64,000 bases of DNA from Diaporthe sp. PMI_573 (Eukaryota > Ascomycota > Sordariomycetes > Diaporthales > Diaporthaceae). Within the stretch, counting starts at the first letter, position 1, and each line of letters opens with the position of its first letter. Shown in pieces: positions 10,296-19,640 of the stretch. The stretch covers positions 1-64,000 of the forward strand of contig JAJTUP010000043.1 in NCBI GenBank assembly GCA_021399435.1, written 5' to 3'. The translations under genes and the position numbers were made by a program. The notes beneath the pieces are model-generated. The model did no database searches. It was given only the letters and a program-made list of their open reading frames with translations, and was not told the origin of the DNA.

Positions 10296-11699
10296 ATTTA
10301 TGAGGAAGTAAACAATTGATAGTCGTGAGTAATAACTGCAGCAGTTCGCAATGCGTCTACACAAAAGTGCCCCAGGAAAGTTGTCTTGGTGCTCACAAAC
10401 CACCACTACCACAAACAAGGATTGATCAGCTTAATCTCGCATTGTAATAAGCGATTTCGTTGTTCTCGGAGAATATAGACATAGTTGATTCTGAATCTGC
10501 ATTGATGCATTTCCCGCACAGGACATGGCACGATATCAGAACTTGTCTCGGCCTGAAAATCAGAAAAAGCCGCCACAATAGCCCACAGACACAATAGCTA
10601 GACACAGGAGGAAGGGAAATGGGGGAGATGTACTCTACTATTCGTGGCGCCATTGCATTACGTCTTCCTCCTCTTCTCAGTATTACTGTCGTCACCGGTC
10701 ATCGTTAATGAAGTGGCTTCCAAGTGCCCTATGTTTAAACACTGGCCAGAGACCCGTCGCCCGCTAGTCGGAACGGATATTTGCCGCCGTAAGTGCCTCC
10801 GCCTTTTGATGGTACTCTGACCGAATGGGAGTAAGTTGGCTAAGCGGTGATCTGTAGCATGAGTGGGAAGTATTTCAGGGGCCTGAGAAGAAGGTATTGG
10901 GGTTATCAGGAGTGACAAAGGTGTAGGGTTGTGCAGATCAGGCTGTAACTTTAGAGGATAAGAAGCAACATGGTCAGGGAAGTCATGCTTTTCGGCAGGT
11001 CTCAGGCCCTGTTACAAACTGAGGGAGAAGAGTTGAAAATGGCTCTCACACTATGAGAAGAGCGCTTTACCATATACTAGACTACCAGTTTGATCGTGTG
11101 GTCCCCTTCTTCACACAACTGACATGTCGCATAAGTCATATTCTAATCCATGGGCTTTGTTCCCTTGATGAGCTTCCCGTCTCGTCTACCGAGTCAAACC
11201 AGCCTATGACGAATCCTTTTCCGCATATAGCGCAATAGAGAATTGACAAGGTAGTCAGTGGAATGTTAGGTCTAGTGAGCTCTTTTTATTTGATCAACTT
11301 GGAGTGTCATAGACGAATTATCCTGCCGCTTATGTTGCTAGGAATCATATGAAGAGGGGTGGGCGCTTCACTCGATTGTAGGCTGGGTGAATTATATTAA
11401 TAGTTGGCCAACTAAAATAATCCCATGCATTTTATTGAGTGTGTGATTAAGAAGTAAATTGTCTGAATGTTGTGATTTATCAAAGGAAAAGCATTGAATC
11501 ACCTGTGGCGCTTAATTTAGTCGAGGACCCCTGTTTAGTTTCTTGTTTCTTTAAGTGGGTTTTCTGAAATTAAAAATCTGAAATAAGCATTCTGTACTTG
11601 CACGAATTGCCATTAGTTTATATAAATCAATCGCTAAAGCACAACAACTAATTAAAAAATGTTGCTGGCTAAGATCGATCGAGTCATGGAGAGACGGAA
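10296..11699. other. 1.4-kb gap, AT-rich in its second half
   Basis: Only short scattered frames are open. The stretch 11250-11700 is distinctly AT-rich compared with the flanks, as expected of old RIP-affected or non-genic DNA. I see no terminal repeats. Confidence 0.4.
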
Positions 11700-11987
11700 A
11701 TGCACAATGTGTGGTTGAGCCTCCGTGACGCAAAGTCACCTGTCCTCTACCGAAACCCAGATGCGGAACTGCCAGCTCGATTCGTCATGAGCATCGGCGA
11801 CGCCGTGCCGGCGGCCAGCGCTTCGGTTGCCTTACCCGCCCGCACGATTACAATCACGAAAGGTGACGACACTCACTTTATAAATTGCCAACTTCACGTT
11901 GCGCCATCGCCGGCTGCTGATTACGGAAACCCAGCATCGCCACAGGAATTTCCGAGCGCCGCTGAAGCGGCTCAAAAATCGGCTTGA
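11700..11987 (+). CDS. Possible small hypothetical protein
   Basis: A 95-codon frame rich in Ala/Pro/Ser (GDAVPAASASVALPA, HVAPSPAADYGNPASP). Another frame (11899-12129) overlaps its end, with a Lys-rich stretch. There is no promoter support and no family match. It follows an AT-rich gap and may be a remnant. Confidence 0.2.
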   Translation: MHNVWLSLRDAKSPVLYRNPDAELPARFVMSIGDAVPAASASVALPARTITITKGDDTHFINCQLHVAPSPAADYGNPASPQEFPSAAEAAQKSA

Positions 11988-12603
11988 AGAATTAGGCGCG
12001 AGTGGGCCGAAAAAAAAAAGTCAAAAGGTTGGACTAAATGTCACGGCCAGCACGAGATGCAGCATGGGAGCTGGGTCTATTGGCGCTATCAACGAATATT
12101 GTCAGATTATCACCCTTTTAGGTATATAGGACGTGTAATTAGGGTCCAATTGATGGGGTGGTCACTGTGTGTATTGTGATGATGTCTTGTCCAGGTTCTC
12201 TAGTGCGACCCCGCCCGTTCAGGGGGCTGGTTTTGTCGTGATGGGCATAATGATGCCTCAGGCACATATTTGTCAAATGCCCGTCACATCTGACAAATAT
12301 TCTAAGCTGAGGAGAGGAGAAGAAAGGGGAGAGCGAAGCTCTGGCGGTCTCTGGATCGCGAAGTCTTGACGCGACTGTGGGGCTAAGGGTTAGGGTCCTT
12401 GTGACGGCCAGGTGGCTTGCCTACCATGGCTGCCGTCACAGAGAACACCACGATTATCATTGAATCCCAGAGGTTTATGAATCTGTGGGAAAAGAAAGCT
12501 ACCAAAAGAAATCTGCAGGGATAATAACCCTCGTCTTAATGAGAGGAGATTGTGCCTGATCAAATAAAGAATAACAAAACTGTAACACTGTTTTCTTCCT
12601 AGC
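11988..12603. other. Gap with a short telomere-like motif
   Basis: Contains TAAGGGTTAGGG at 12384-12395, two units of the TTAGGG fungal telomere repeat. No gene is supported. The last part is probably the 3' region of the minus-strand gene that ends at 12604. Confidence 0.4.
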
Positions 12604-13473
12604 TCACCCCTGGTGCTCGCGATCCCATCTCTCTTTCGCCATTTCATACTCCCAGCCTTGGAAGTCGTCATCTATGATGGGGATGACCACATAGTGGTGT
12701 GATTCCCTCCAGATATCGTCCCAATCTGGGACCACGGGAGGAGGTGTATTGCCTCGCTGACCACGGAGTCGAAGCTCGTATCCTGATCGCTCCACATAGT
12801 GGCGTGAAGAGGTTTGACGCCTCTGAGCAGGGGCTTCGGGTGCGGGAGGCGCTGGAGCCTGCCGTGGTTGGAATGGGGGTATTACCAAGCCCGGGGGGAT
12901 CTGAGCAGGTCTGAGTACCAGTGGAGAGTGTCTGGCTGACTGGTCTTGTGATGTGGCTCGCTGTCGGGGACCGGGTTGCTGCGGGAGGTGTTGTTGAGGC
13001 TCACTTTGAAGCCGCAGCCGTGATACCTGCTGCGGGACGTTTTGATCAGGGCCAGATAAGCCACCTTTTCTATGGCGATCCTCAGTTGGGGTCATTCCGA
13101 GCGTGGGATCTTCAAAGGTCAGCTGATTGATATTCTTCATTAGCTCAGCTTTCGTCTTCCGGACCTTTCGCTGCTGAGCTATGGGTGTTGAGGGCTGATC
13201 AGTGAAGGGGTCAGGTGATCGAGGCACGGGCGTCCCTCGAACGCTGGGTGTCGCCCCCAGGCTTGCGCTTCGGATTGCAATGTTAGCGCTCATCGCATAA
13301 CACTGCTCAGCCATGACTGATACTGATCTTGTCTGTCGACCAGTGACCTGAGCAGCATCCTCTGTCGAGATCTCAGGTATGTCAACGTTTGAACAGACAC
13401 GATATGGAATAGGGGTTGCATTGGGGTAAAAGGGAATGATGGTGTCTGGTGGAATTGAATGCAGCAGGAGCAC
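12604..13473 (-). CDS. Hypothetical disordered protein
   Basis: A 289-codon frame; alternative in-frame starts exist (for example the Met of MAEQCYAMSANIAI). Most of the protein is low-complexity Pro/Gln/Arg/Ser. A short basic segment (RKVRKTKAELMKNINQLTFEDP) may be helical, and the C-terminus (DWDDIWRESHHYVV, DDDFQGWEYEMAKERW) is acidic and aromatic and looks folded. The stop overlaps a possible donor (GG|GTGAGC), so a terminal intron is possible. It lies 3' of the four-exon gene on the same strand, and both sit inside the TGATCA cluster. No family recognised. Confidence 0.55.
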   Translation of the reverse strand: MLLLHSIPPDTIIPFYPNATPIPYRVCSNVDIPEISTEDAAQVTGRQTRSVSVMAEQCYAMSANIAIRSASLGATPSVRGTPVPRSPDPFTDQPSTPIAQQRKVRKTKAELMKNINQLTFEDPTLGMTPTEDRHRKGGLSGPDQNVPQQVSRLRLQSEPQQHLPQQPGPRQRATSQDQSARHSPLVLRPAQIPPGLVIPPFQPRQAPAPPAPEAPAQRRQTSSRHYVERSGYELRLRGQRGNTPPPVVPDWDDIWRESHHYVVIPIIDDDFQGWEYEMAKERWDREHQG

Positions 13474-13650
13474 AAAAGTGCAAAAATGATTTTTTAGAAC
13501 AGGACTAGCAAAACAAAAGCTAGTAAATCAACGCGTTGCTTTTCTTTCAATTTTAAGTAGAGACATGAACAGTTGCGTGGATATGGGGACTAGACCATGG
13601 TACTTTCTCCCACATCAGAGTTTGCATTATTAGTTGAACTTCCGAGATCA

Positions 13651-15167
13651 CTACAGCCACCTCCTCTTTCGCTTTGGGCTATCTGCATTGGGTTCCGTCT
13701 GCTCAGCTCGCTGCTTGCCTTTCCTTGATGAACCCTGTTGAGGAGGTGTCGGTGAGACCACTGTTGTTGGCGATGATGGGTTCGAGGCACCAAAGATATC
13801 CTCCTCGTCTTGATTTAGTAGAGTGGACTCAATGACCAGCTGATCAGTTGGTGTCAACACGGGAGCTATGATCAGAGTTCAAGTGGTCAGCAGCGATGCG
13901 TAGGTTCAAGATCGGGTAAGATGATACTCACAAGAGCTGCTAGGCCCTGCAACTGCTTCATCTCGCTGTCTTGCTGGTGTTCTTGGCTTTTGCGGGGACG
14001 ATTGGTCTAAGGTGGGACTGATCAGCAACAAGTTCAGTGCAGATTGAGTTGCAGTTTGACCGCAAGGGATGTACTGTACCTGTCTGGCGAGTTTGTTCCG
14101 GTGATGTTGATGTGCCATAACGTCTCGATTTGGGTTTATTTTGCGAGGATGGCGTATTTGGATTGATAGGTTGTTGTGTCTCAATATATGGTGGTGGTGG
14201 AGCGCCCTCTAGTTGCAGTCTGCCCATTATTTGCCACTCGGAGGGAATGATGACGAGTATTGGCATATCATCGTAATTCGGGGGCTTAACCCTGAGCAGA
14301 TCAGAGTTCAGAACGCCAACAATGTGCCCCATGCCAAATATCCATTCGCGTTCTTGGAGTGGATTCTTAGATGCCCAGCTCTGACAGCGTACTTTCCAAG
14401 GTTGTTGACTTAGTGGGAAGAGGAGAAGGACATGGTACATGTAGTAGTAACGGCCTTGACATGGGCCATTTGAGGAGGCGATGTAGGTGCTTAGCCGAAC
14501 AAAGCAGAGTGAGTCCCTCTGTCCAACTGGCCAGTGAGGGGATGGGTTGATAGAGAAGGTTGTTTTGTCAATGGGTCCAGCAAAGGTGGCTATTGGAGAT
14601 TGGGCAGGGAAAACGTCCCTGTCCCTCTCGGGTATATTTTTGATTTGACTGGATAGTCTAGGTGCGATACTTTGAATTTGTTAGTGGTCTGATCAGAGAG
14701 GTTGAGTAGCTTGGGTTTGCTTACGCTTGAATCATGCGGTCTTTGGGAAGAATAAGGGGCATTGAGATGAGAGAGTCGTCAGAGTGCAGGTCGCGGTGCA
14801 CAGGGAATTTATACGGCATGATAGGAGCTGTGATTTGAAACCAGGCGCCATCACCGTGGAAGTCTAGCTGATCAATATGACTTGAGACCCATGGATCAAA
14901 AGCAATCAATCTAGCATCGAAGCCTCCGCCGCCCTCACCCCCATCAACCAGGAGGTTAAGATAGTCCTGATCAACCCAAGTTGGTGGGCAGAATGAGATC
15001 GGAACCGTGGCGGAGAAGCTGCCGTAGGTGATGTCTTGCTTGTCTTTCGGGACAGTTGTGGGATCCAGAAGCTCCCCCAGTATAGTGACAACTAGGGTAG
15101 ATCCGAGAACGCCAGGTCGCAGTTGGCTTTCATATTTTGGCAGGGGGGTTTTAACGGTCATAGTCAT
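13651..15167 (-). CDS. Four-exon hypothetical gene (436 residues)
   Basis: The exon model is 15167-14725, 14657-14080, 14006-13932 and 13865-13651. All three junctions keep the reading frame (1311 coding bases). Donors are GTAAGC, GTACAG and GTGAGT; acceptors are CCTAG, CTTAG and CATAG; introns are 67, 73 and 66 bp. The N-terminal 150 residues look folded (LRPGVLGSTLVVTIL, ISFCPPTWVDQDYLN, FHGDGAWFQITAP). The middle has an aromatic stretch ending GRYYYMYHVLLLF. The C-terminal third is disordered and ends in a basic cluster (KRKRRWL) that could be a nuclear signal. No domain is recognised. Each intron contains the TGATCA core near its acceptor, placing a CTGAT in branch-site position. Confidence 0.7.
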
Positions 15168-15644
15168 AGAGGTCTGATCAGATTAAATAGAAACAGGATA
15201 ATAATGTATAGTAATGCAGACTTCAAACTTAATTGTGAATCAGAAGACAAGACGTAAAGAAGCATGAATATAGAAGCTCTAGCTATTGGGGAAGAGTAAA
15301 GCGAGCTTTGATCACGGAGACTGGTAATATCTATAGAACTCCACATACTTCGGGTCATCGGTGAGGATTCTTTAATAGCACATATGACATTAGTAGGGAA
15401 AGCATTATAGATTTCACTTTACCACACTTAAGATTGCTGATCAGATCGATTCGAAACTAAGGGGATGATTCAGAGACGTTTTAAAGTAAGTTCAGCAGGG
15501 CGGTGATGTATCCAGTCGCTTTCCAACCTCACCCTCCAGCTGATCACAATCTTTGTAGCTCCAAGAGATGAGCTATTATGAACAAGACAACTTCGGTTAC
15601 GACAACGTTCCGTGTGGGTGTATAGTATGTTCAGGGGCTGAGAA
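15168..15644. other. Upstream region of the four-exon gene, no gene seen
   Basis: Non-coding, with TGATCA at 15175, 15438 and 15541. It probably holds the promoter of the four-exon gene, though no clear TATA box stands out. Confidence 0.4.
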
Positions 15645-15990
15645 TCAGCTCGATTGTCGCAGTTTGAGCGAGGGGTCTATGATGTAGAGGTGAATGGATT
15701 GCAGCATTATGTCGCTGTGGTGACCAGGTCGCGTTTTACAATTCGCCTCAGGGGTTCAAGATTACAAATTCGGTCAATGTCTACGAGCAGCAGGGTTGCT
15801 GGTCAGGTCGCCTGGAGCAGTTTAGGCCAGGGGTTTGGATAAAATGTAGCATTATTAGTGGTTGACGATCAGGCCGCGTATCACAGTTTAAGCCAGGGAT
15901 TTAGAATTCAGTAGAAGGTTGACATGTAGCATTGTAGGGGGTGGTGATCAGACGGCCAATTATAGTTTAAGCCAGGGGTTGTCAGTCGGC
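15645..15990 (+). repeat. Degenerate tandem repeat, 4-5 units of about 75-80 bp
   Basis: Successive units share TGTAGCATT, then GTGGTGATCAGRC, then ACAGTTTAAGCCAGGGGTTT. Clear units begin at about 15845 and 15924; more diverged ones begin at about 15693 and 15783; a partial one is at about 15648. Each unit has one GATCAG/GGTCAGG-type site. The array lies directly upstream of the truncated Helitron reading frame. Confidence 0.65.
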
Positions 15991-16159
15991 AGTTAGCAAA
16001 TTTGTAGTTTGGAGATTGTGATTTGGTTAATGTAGTCATTAGTTCATAGGTATTTTCGGCCTTATGATGGATGGTTTGGTTGTTTACTCTACTTTTCTAA
16101 TCATTAATGTGAAGATTGGTACCAACTATTTCAAACCGTTTATCTTTTGTATCGACTCA

Positions 16160-17068
16160 ATGACTCCCCAGAAATGGAGAGTTCAGTTGGGCGGAAATAG
16201 ATACCGTCGAGCTGACCCAGAGTTCAGCGACCGGGCTGGCAGCATTGCGAGGGAAACGAGCAACGCAGTGTCAGGAGTAGACAGCATTGTTGTAGGGAGT
16301 AGTACACCTTCCTCTACTTCTGATCAGATGGCTCGACTACAGAGTGTCTGGTCAGCTAGTCAAGAACGTCGACGTAAATCAAGAAGGCCGGCGCAGTTAG
16401 CAGATGATAGAAGTGAAGAGTTTGACGACGCACAACGACTGTTACTTGAACCCAGAAGGGAAGCTATTGCAACCATTCTTTCCCAGATTCGCCGGGACTA
16501 CGATCAGGAGAGAATTGCGTCTGACCAGAGTCAGTGGTGCGACCAAGTCCCGCGAGATCTCAAGCTAGAGACTGTTCAGTCGTATCTCAGGACCATGTAC
16601 GACGAGACTACGTTGCCTACAGAAAGCTGTGCCATTTGCTTAATACAAACTCCACCAAAAAACATACGAAAGTGTCGATGGCAGACCCAGCTTTCACCCA
16701 TTCTAAAGCAGTTCCTCTTTGCAAAGACTCAGTGTCGGTCATGCTTTCCGACTGATCAGAGCGATGGCTACGCAGAAATTTGTGATGATTGCGACGGGGA
16801 CATTCGAAATGAGAAACAGCCTGAAAATTGTGGTGGAGATCTTCGTTTCCTTACATGCTCTCATCTTTATCCACCAGAACTAAGGGGTCTCACGATTGCT
16901 GAGGAGCGACTGATTAGTCTAAATGTTCCTTATGGGTATATCACGAGATATTGCAGGCCAACTTCTGCTGGAACATCATGGCATTATCGACAACACAAGC
17001 AAGGTCATGAGGTAAGTTGCGTGCACGTTGATGTGTTCCGGGCCAATGTTTTACCTTCGGCCACTTAG
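16160..17068 (+). pseudogene. Truncated Helitron N-terminal protein
   Basis: The frame (start MTPQKWRVQLGG) encodes the same region as the minus-strand Helitron at 3.2-4.9 kb: LRTMYDETTLPTESCAIC, CRSCFP, CDDC, CSHLYPPELRGLT, EERLISLNVPYGYITRY and HYRQHKQGH. After that motif the similarity degrades and the frame stops at 17066-17068. A GTAAGT follows the last GHE codon, so an intron is conceivable, but no downstream Rep or helicase follows. I read it as a 5' Helitron fragment from a different lineage than the first. Confidence 0.75.
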
Positions 17069-17595
17069 GCGCCATTATGCAGACGGACGCGTTTTAGACG
17101 CGTTATCTGTGATAAGGACCCAAGATAATGCCGGCAAACTATAGGAATTGCAAAATTCTACGCGTTTTCAAAAATGTGTTCTGAGCTGATGGTGGTGTTG
17201 ATCGATCAGGGCTCGGAATTGATCTGTACGATCGATTTCCAACTCTGGGGAGAAGGCATCATGTCAAGACCAAGTCGCCCATTCAACAGGGCATTCGACT
17301 AGCCAAATCCCTAACTCCCCGCATCCGGCGATACTAGCTTGACAGCTATAAAAAGTCAGTCTTTTCCGTAGTTAGATTGGAAGAAGACAAGCATCATCAG
17401 GTTGCCCTCAATTCTCCTCCCCTATGTGTGACACTGAGGAAGAAGCAAAGGGAAAGGACGGGTGACATGAGACCAGCCCGATACGAAAAGTTCGCCGAAG
17501 TTCAGGGCGCAATTGACAGCGGCTCATGCATTGAACGCCCTCAACGCTCTGCCTGCTCCGAAGACATAAGCGCAGCCCATGAAATAGTCCATACA
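17069..17595. other. Gap with a TATA-like site
   Basis: CTATAAAAAG at about 17346-17355 faces the plus strand, but the frames after it (ATG at about 17424) close quickly and the long plus frame at 17377-18153 is a shadow of the minus-strand gene. Function unclear. Confidence 0.35.
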
Positions 17596-18162
17596 CTATG
17601 TAGACAACCAGATCTTGGCTGTGCTTCGACTCGGGTAGAACACAATACACATAGCCGCCAAGTACGTGGTGGCAAACCTATTTCCACCCTTAACTTTGCT
17701 AACTCCGAGCAGCTCGCTCGCTTGGTGATAGCTGAGGTCCATGACGACCACCGGGGTCGTGTCGTCGAACTCCGTAGGGGTGATGGGCAGTGGTTTGCTC
17801 AACTTGTTGTTATCGACGAACAAAGTGCGGAAGAAGGCTGTGTCCATTTGGAGCTGTCCGGTCTTAGCTTGGGTCTGACGGAAAGAAGATGGGGGCTTGC
17901 GCTTATAACTGTCCGATTGAGTGCGTATTTATTCAAAGCCAGTGCTGCCTTGACATGGTCCCCAATCTCCTTCTTGTTCATGGAGCAAGTGCCAACGCTC
18001 TTGAAAGCTTTCTTGGGTTTAGCCGTCGTACGAGCTGTCTTTGTCGGTTTGTCCTGGGCGACCTCGCCGGGTGAAGATGCACGCTGCGTATTTAGTCAGT
18101 TGCAGGCGTCGAATCGAGGTGCTTGTGATAATGTGGCAACGTACCTTTCGTGATTCTACCAT
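17596..18162 (-). pseudogene. Two-exon hypothetical gene with one frameshift
   Basis: Exon 1 (18162-18145) reads MVESRK and is followed by a clean 61-bp intron (GTACGT donor, CTGACTAAAT branch, ACGCAG acceptor; 18144-18084). Exon 2 starts RASSPGEVAQ and has a Lys/Thr/Ala-rich tail (KTARTTAKPKKAFKS), then MNKKEIGDHVKAAL. At about 17905 the coding character moves to the next frame (SFRQTQAKTGQLQMDTAFF), which runs to the stop at 17596. A one-base deletion would explain it. The intron strongly favours this strand over the long plus-strand frame. No family recognised. Confidence 0.6.
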
Positions 18163-18474
18163 GTCGTCCAGCTATTCGGAAGGCAGAGTTTGACTATGTA
18201 AGGCAAGGAATTAGGCATTGGTGAGTAAATTCGAAGGGCAGCATAGAAGCGATTTGAAACATTAAATACAAAAGCGCGCTGGAGACACGTTAGGTGGAAG
18301 CCCCACCATAACATCAGCTGTTGAGTAACGCGTTGGCGCGGAGAATCCATCCCCCGCGAAACAAACACAGGTAAGACATGACTTTTGCTGGGGTTCCCCT
18401 GCGAGTTGGACAACTTCGGGACTTCCTACTTACTCGGCAAGGCTGGGTTCTGTTGGGCAGATCATTCTTCACTA
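18163..18474. other. Upstream region of the minus-strand gene
   Basis: Non-coding; ends at the TA (18473-18474) that flanks the Fot/pogo element. Confidence 0.4.
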
Positions 18475-18582
18475 ACGTGGTTTATCACCCAGCCGCGCAT
18501 ATCACCTACCCGCGCACTTTTGCCAACTCTGCCAACTTTAGCCAGCCCTAGCACCCACCCAGGGCAAAAGGGTCAATTGAAT

Positions 18583-18602
18583 TTGGCACCAATTGGTGCC
18601 AA
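18583..18602. repeat. 20-bp perfect palindrome
   Basis: TTGGCACCAATTGGTGCCAA is self-complementary. It lies within the left end of the Fot/pogo element, between the terminal region and the transposase, and could be a transposase-binding or regulatory site. Confidence 0.7.
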
Positions 18603-18794
18603 CTGGTCTGAACTCCTTATTTTTAATTGATTTTGTAAATTTGGAGGTGTGGTGGGGTTGCAGTCCCAGTCTGAAAACTTAAAGTTTTGGTGGGCGGGTT
18701 TGTTTTTGGTGCAGATCGCGTCCCCATTTTTCGCGTCAGTCTCGCATCACTCTACCTACTTAAATATTCAACACGCTAGAAATCAACATCCACA

Positions 18795-18929
18795 ATGCCA
18801 ATCTACTCAAAAGAAGACAAAATCAGACTAGCACTTCAGGCAATTGAGAACTCTAAAAAAAATCAAAAGAAACCCTTAAGTAGACGTCAGGCTGCTCGGA
18901 TCTTTCATATCCCTGAATCTACTCTAGGT
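18795..18929 (+). pseudogene. Fot/pogo transposase N-terminus (HTH only)
   Basis: The first 45 residues (MPIYSKEDKIRLALQAIEN, then SRRQAARIFHIPESTLG) form the helix-turn-helix DNA-binding domain at the start of pogo/Fot DDE transposases. After STLG the frame enters unrelated sequence. The CENP-B-like second HTH and the DDE catalytic domain are missing. A DDE fragment of a related family lies at 40320-40530, but the two need not derive from one copy. Confidence 0.7.
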
Positions 18930-18930
18930 A

Positions 18931-19640
18931 CTGGGGTTTGGCGGTGGCATACAGCGTGGAGAGTCTTGCAAGTTTGGCGTCTACCACTGACGTCTTGGAA
19001 GGGGGTTGAGCACGGTTCAGTACATCCGAAACAAGCAAAGGTACTTGCAGTGCTGAGCTGAAGTTCATTCCAGCGATACGGAGCCGAAAAAGGATCCTCC
19101 GTATTTGCTTGTTAAAGTGGACCTGGCTGGTGTCCCAGTTATCCTAGCTGTTCCAAAGCTAGGCCTGGATCATAAAACTTGGCCAACTCCGTGAAGAAGC
19201 TTGCAAGCTTAGCGCCACGAAGGAGGTCTTGGACGGGAATTGGCATGATCGCGACGCGTCCGTCTAAAAAACTAGCTTGCTTCATCACTCCCATGGGGAC
19301 CCGAGAAAATACATGAGCACGGGACCCGCAAACCTGCTGGGAACCGATTTAGCGGTGACGCTGAGTAAGGCACCTGATGTTGGTGCGGGGTAGAGCTTGT
19401 CGGTATTTAGTGGAAGCCAAGGTTTGGAGTCTATCGCAAGGGTGTTGAAGGATAGTGCAGTACAGCAAAAATGTATGGGAAATTCCTCTGTCACGCTATC
19501 AACTAATCACCCCGTGATGGTGTGCATGTGAATAAGATAGTGACGATATTCATAAGATGATGAGATTGCTACTACTCGATCGCGCAGTCAACGCCCTTTT
19601 GTCCTCATTATTCATTGTAAACCTCCGCGTAGGCTACACG
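18931..19640. other. Gap holding a possible gene remnant on the minus strand
   Basis: The minus frame 19494-19285 (TEEFPIHFCCTALSF, SKPWLPLNTDKLYPAP) reads like coding sequence, and further pieces at about 19120-18960 do too, but stops interrupt them. I recognise no family. The right end holds the promoter of the MATE-like gene. Confidence 0.3.

Larger units (their letters stand above)
18475..18930 (+). mobile_element. Truncated Fot/pogo-type DNA transposon
   Basis: Left end at ACGTGG, directly after a TA. The first 120 bases have repeated CACCCAGCCGCGC / CACCTACCCGCGC motifs like subterminal repeats of fungal pogo-group elements, and a 20-bp palindrome sits at 18583-18602. A TATA-like leader precedes the transposase start at 18795. 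Similarity to a transposase ends abruptly at about 18930, so only the left 455 bp survive and there is no right terminal repeat. Confidence 0.6.

Noticed and set aside
17377..18153. 258-codon plus-strand frame after a TATA box
   Set aside because: It lies opposite a minus-strand gene with a clean intron and coding-like protein; its own product resembles nothing and reads as antisense.
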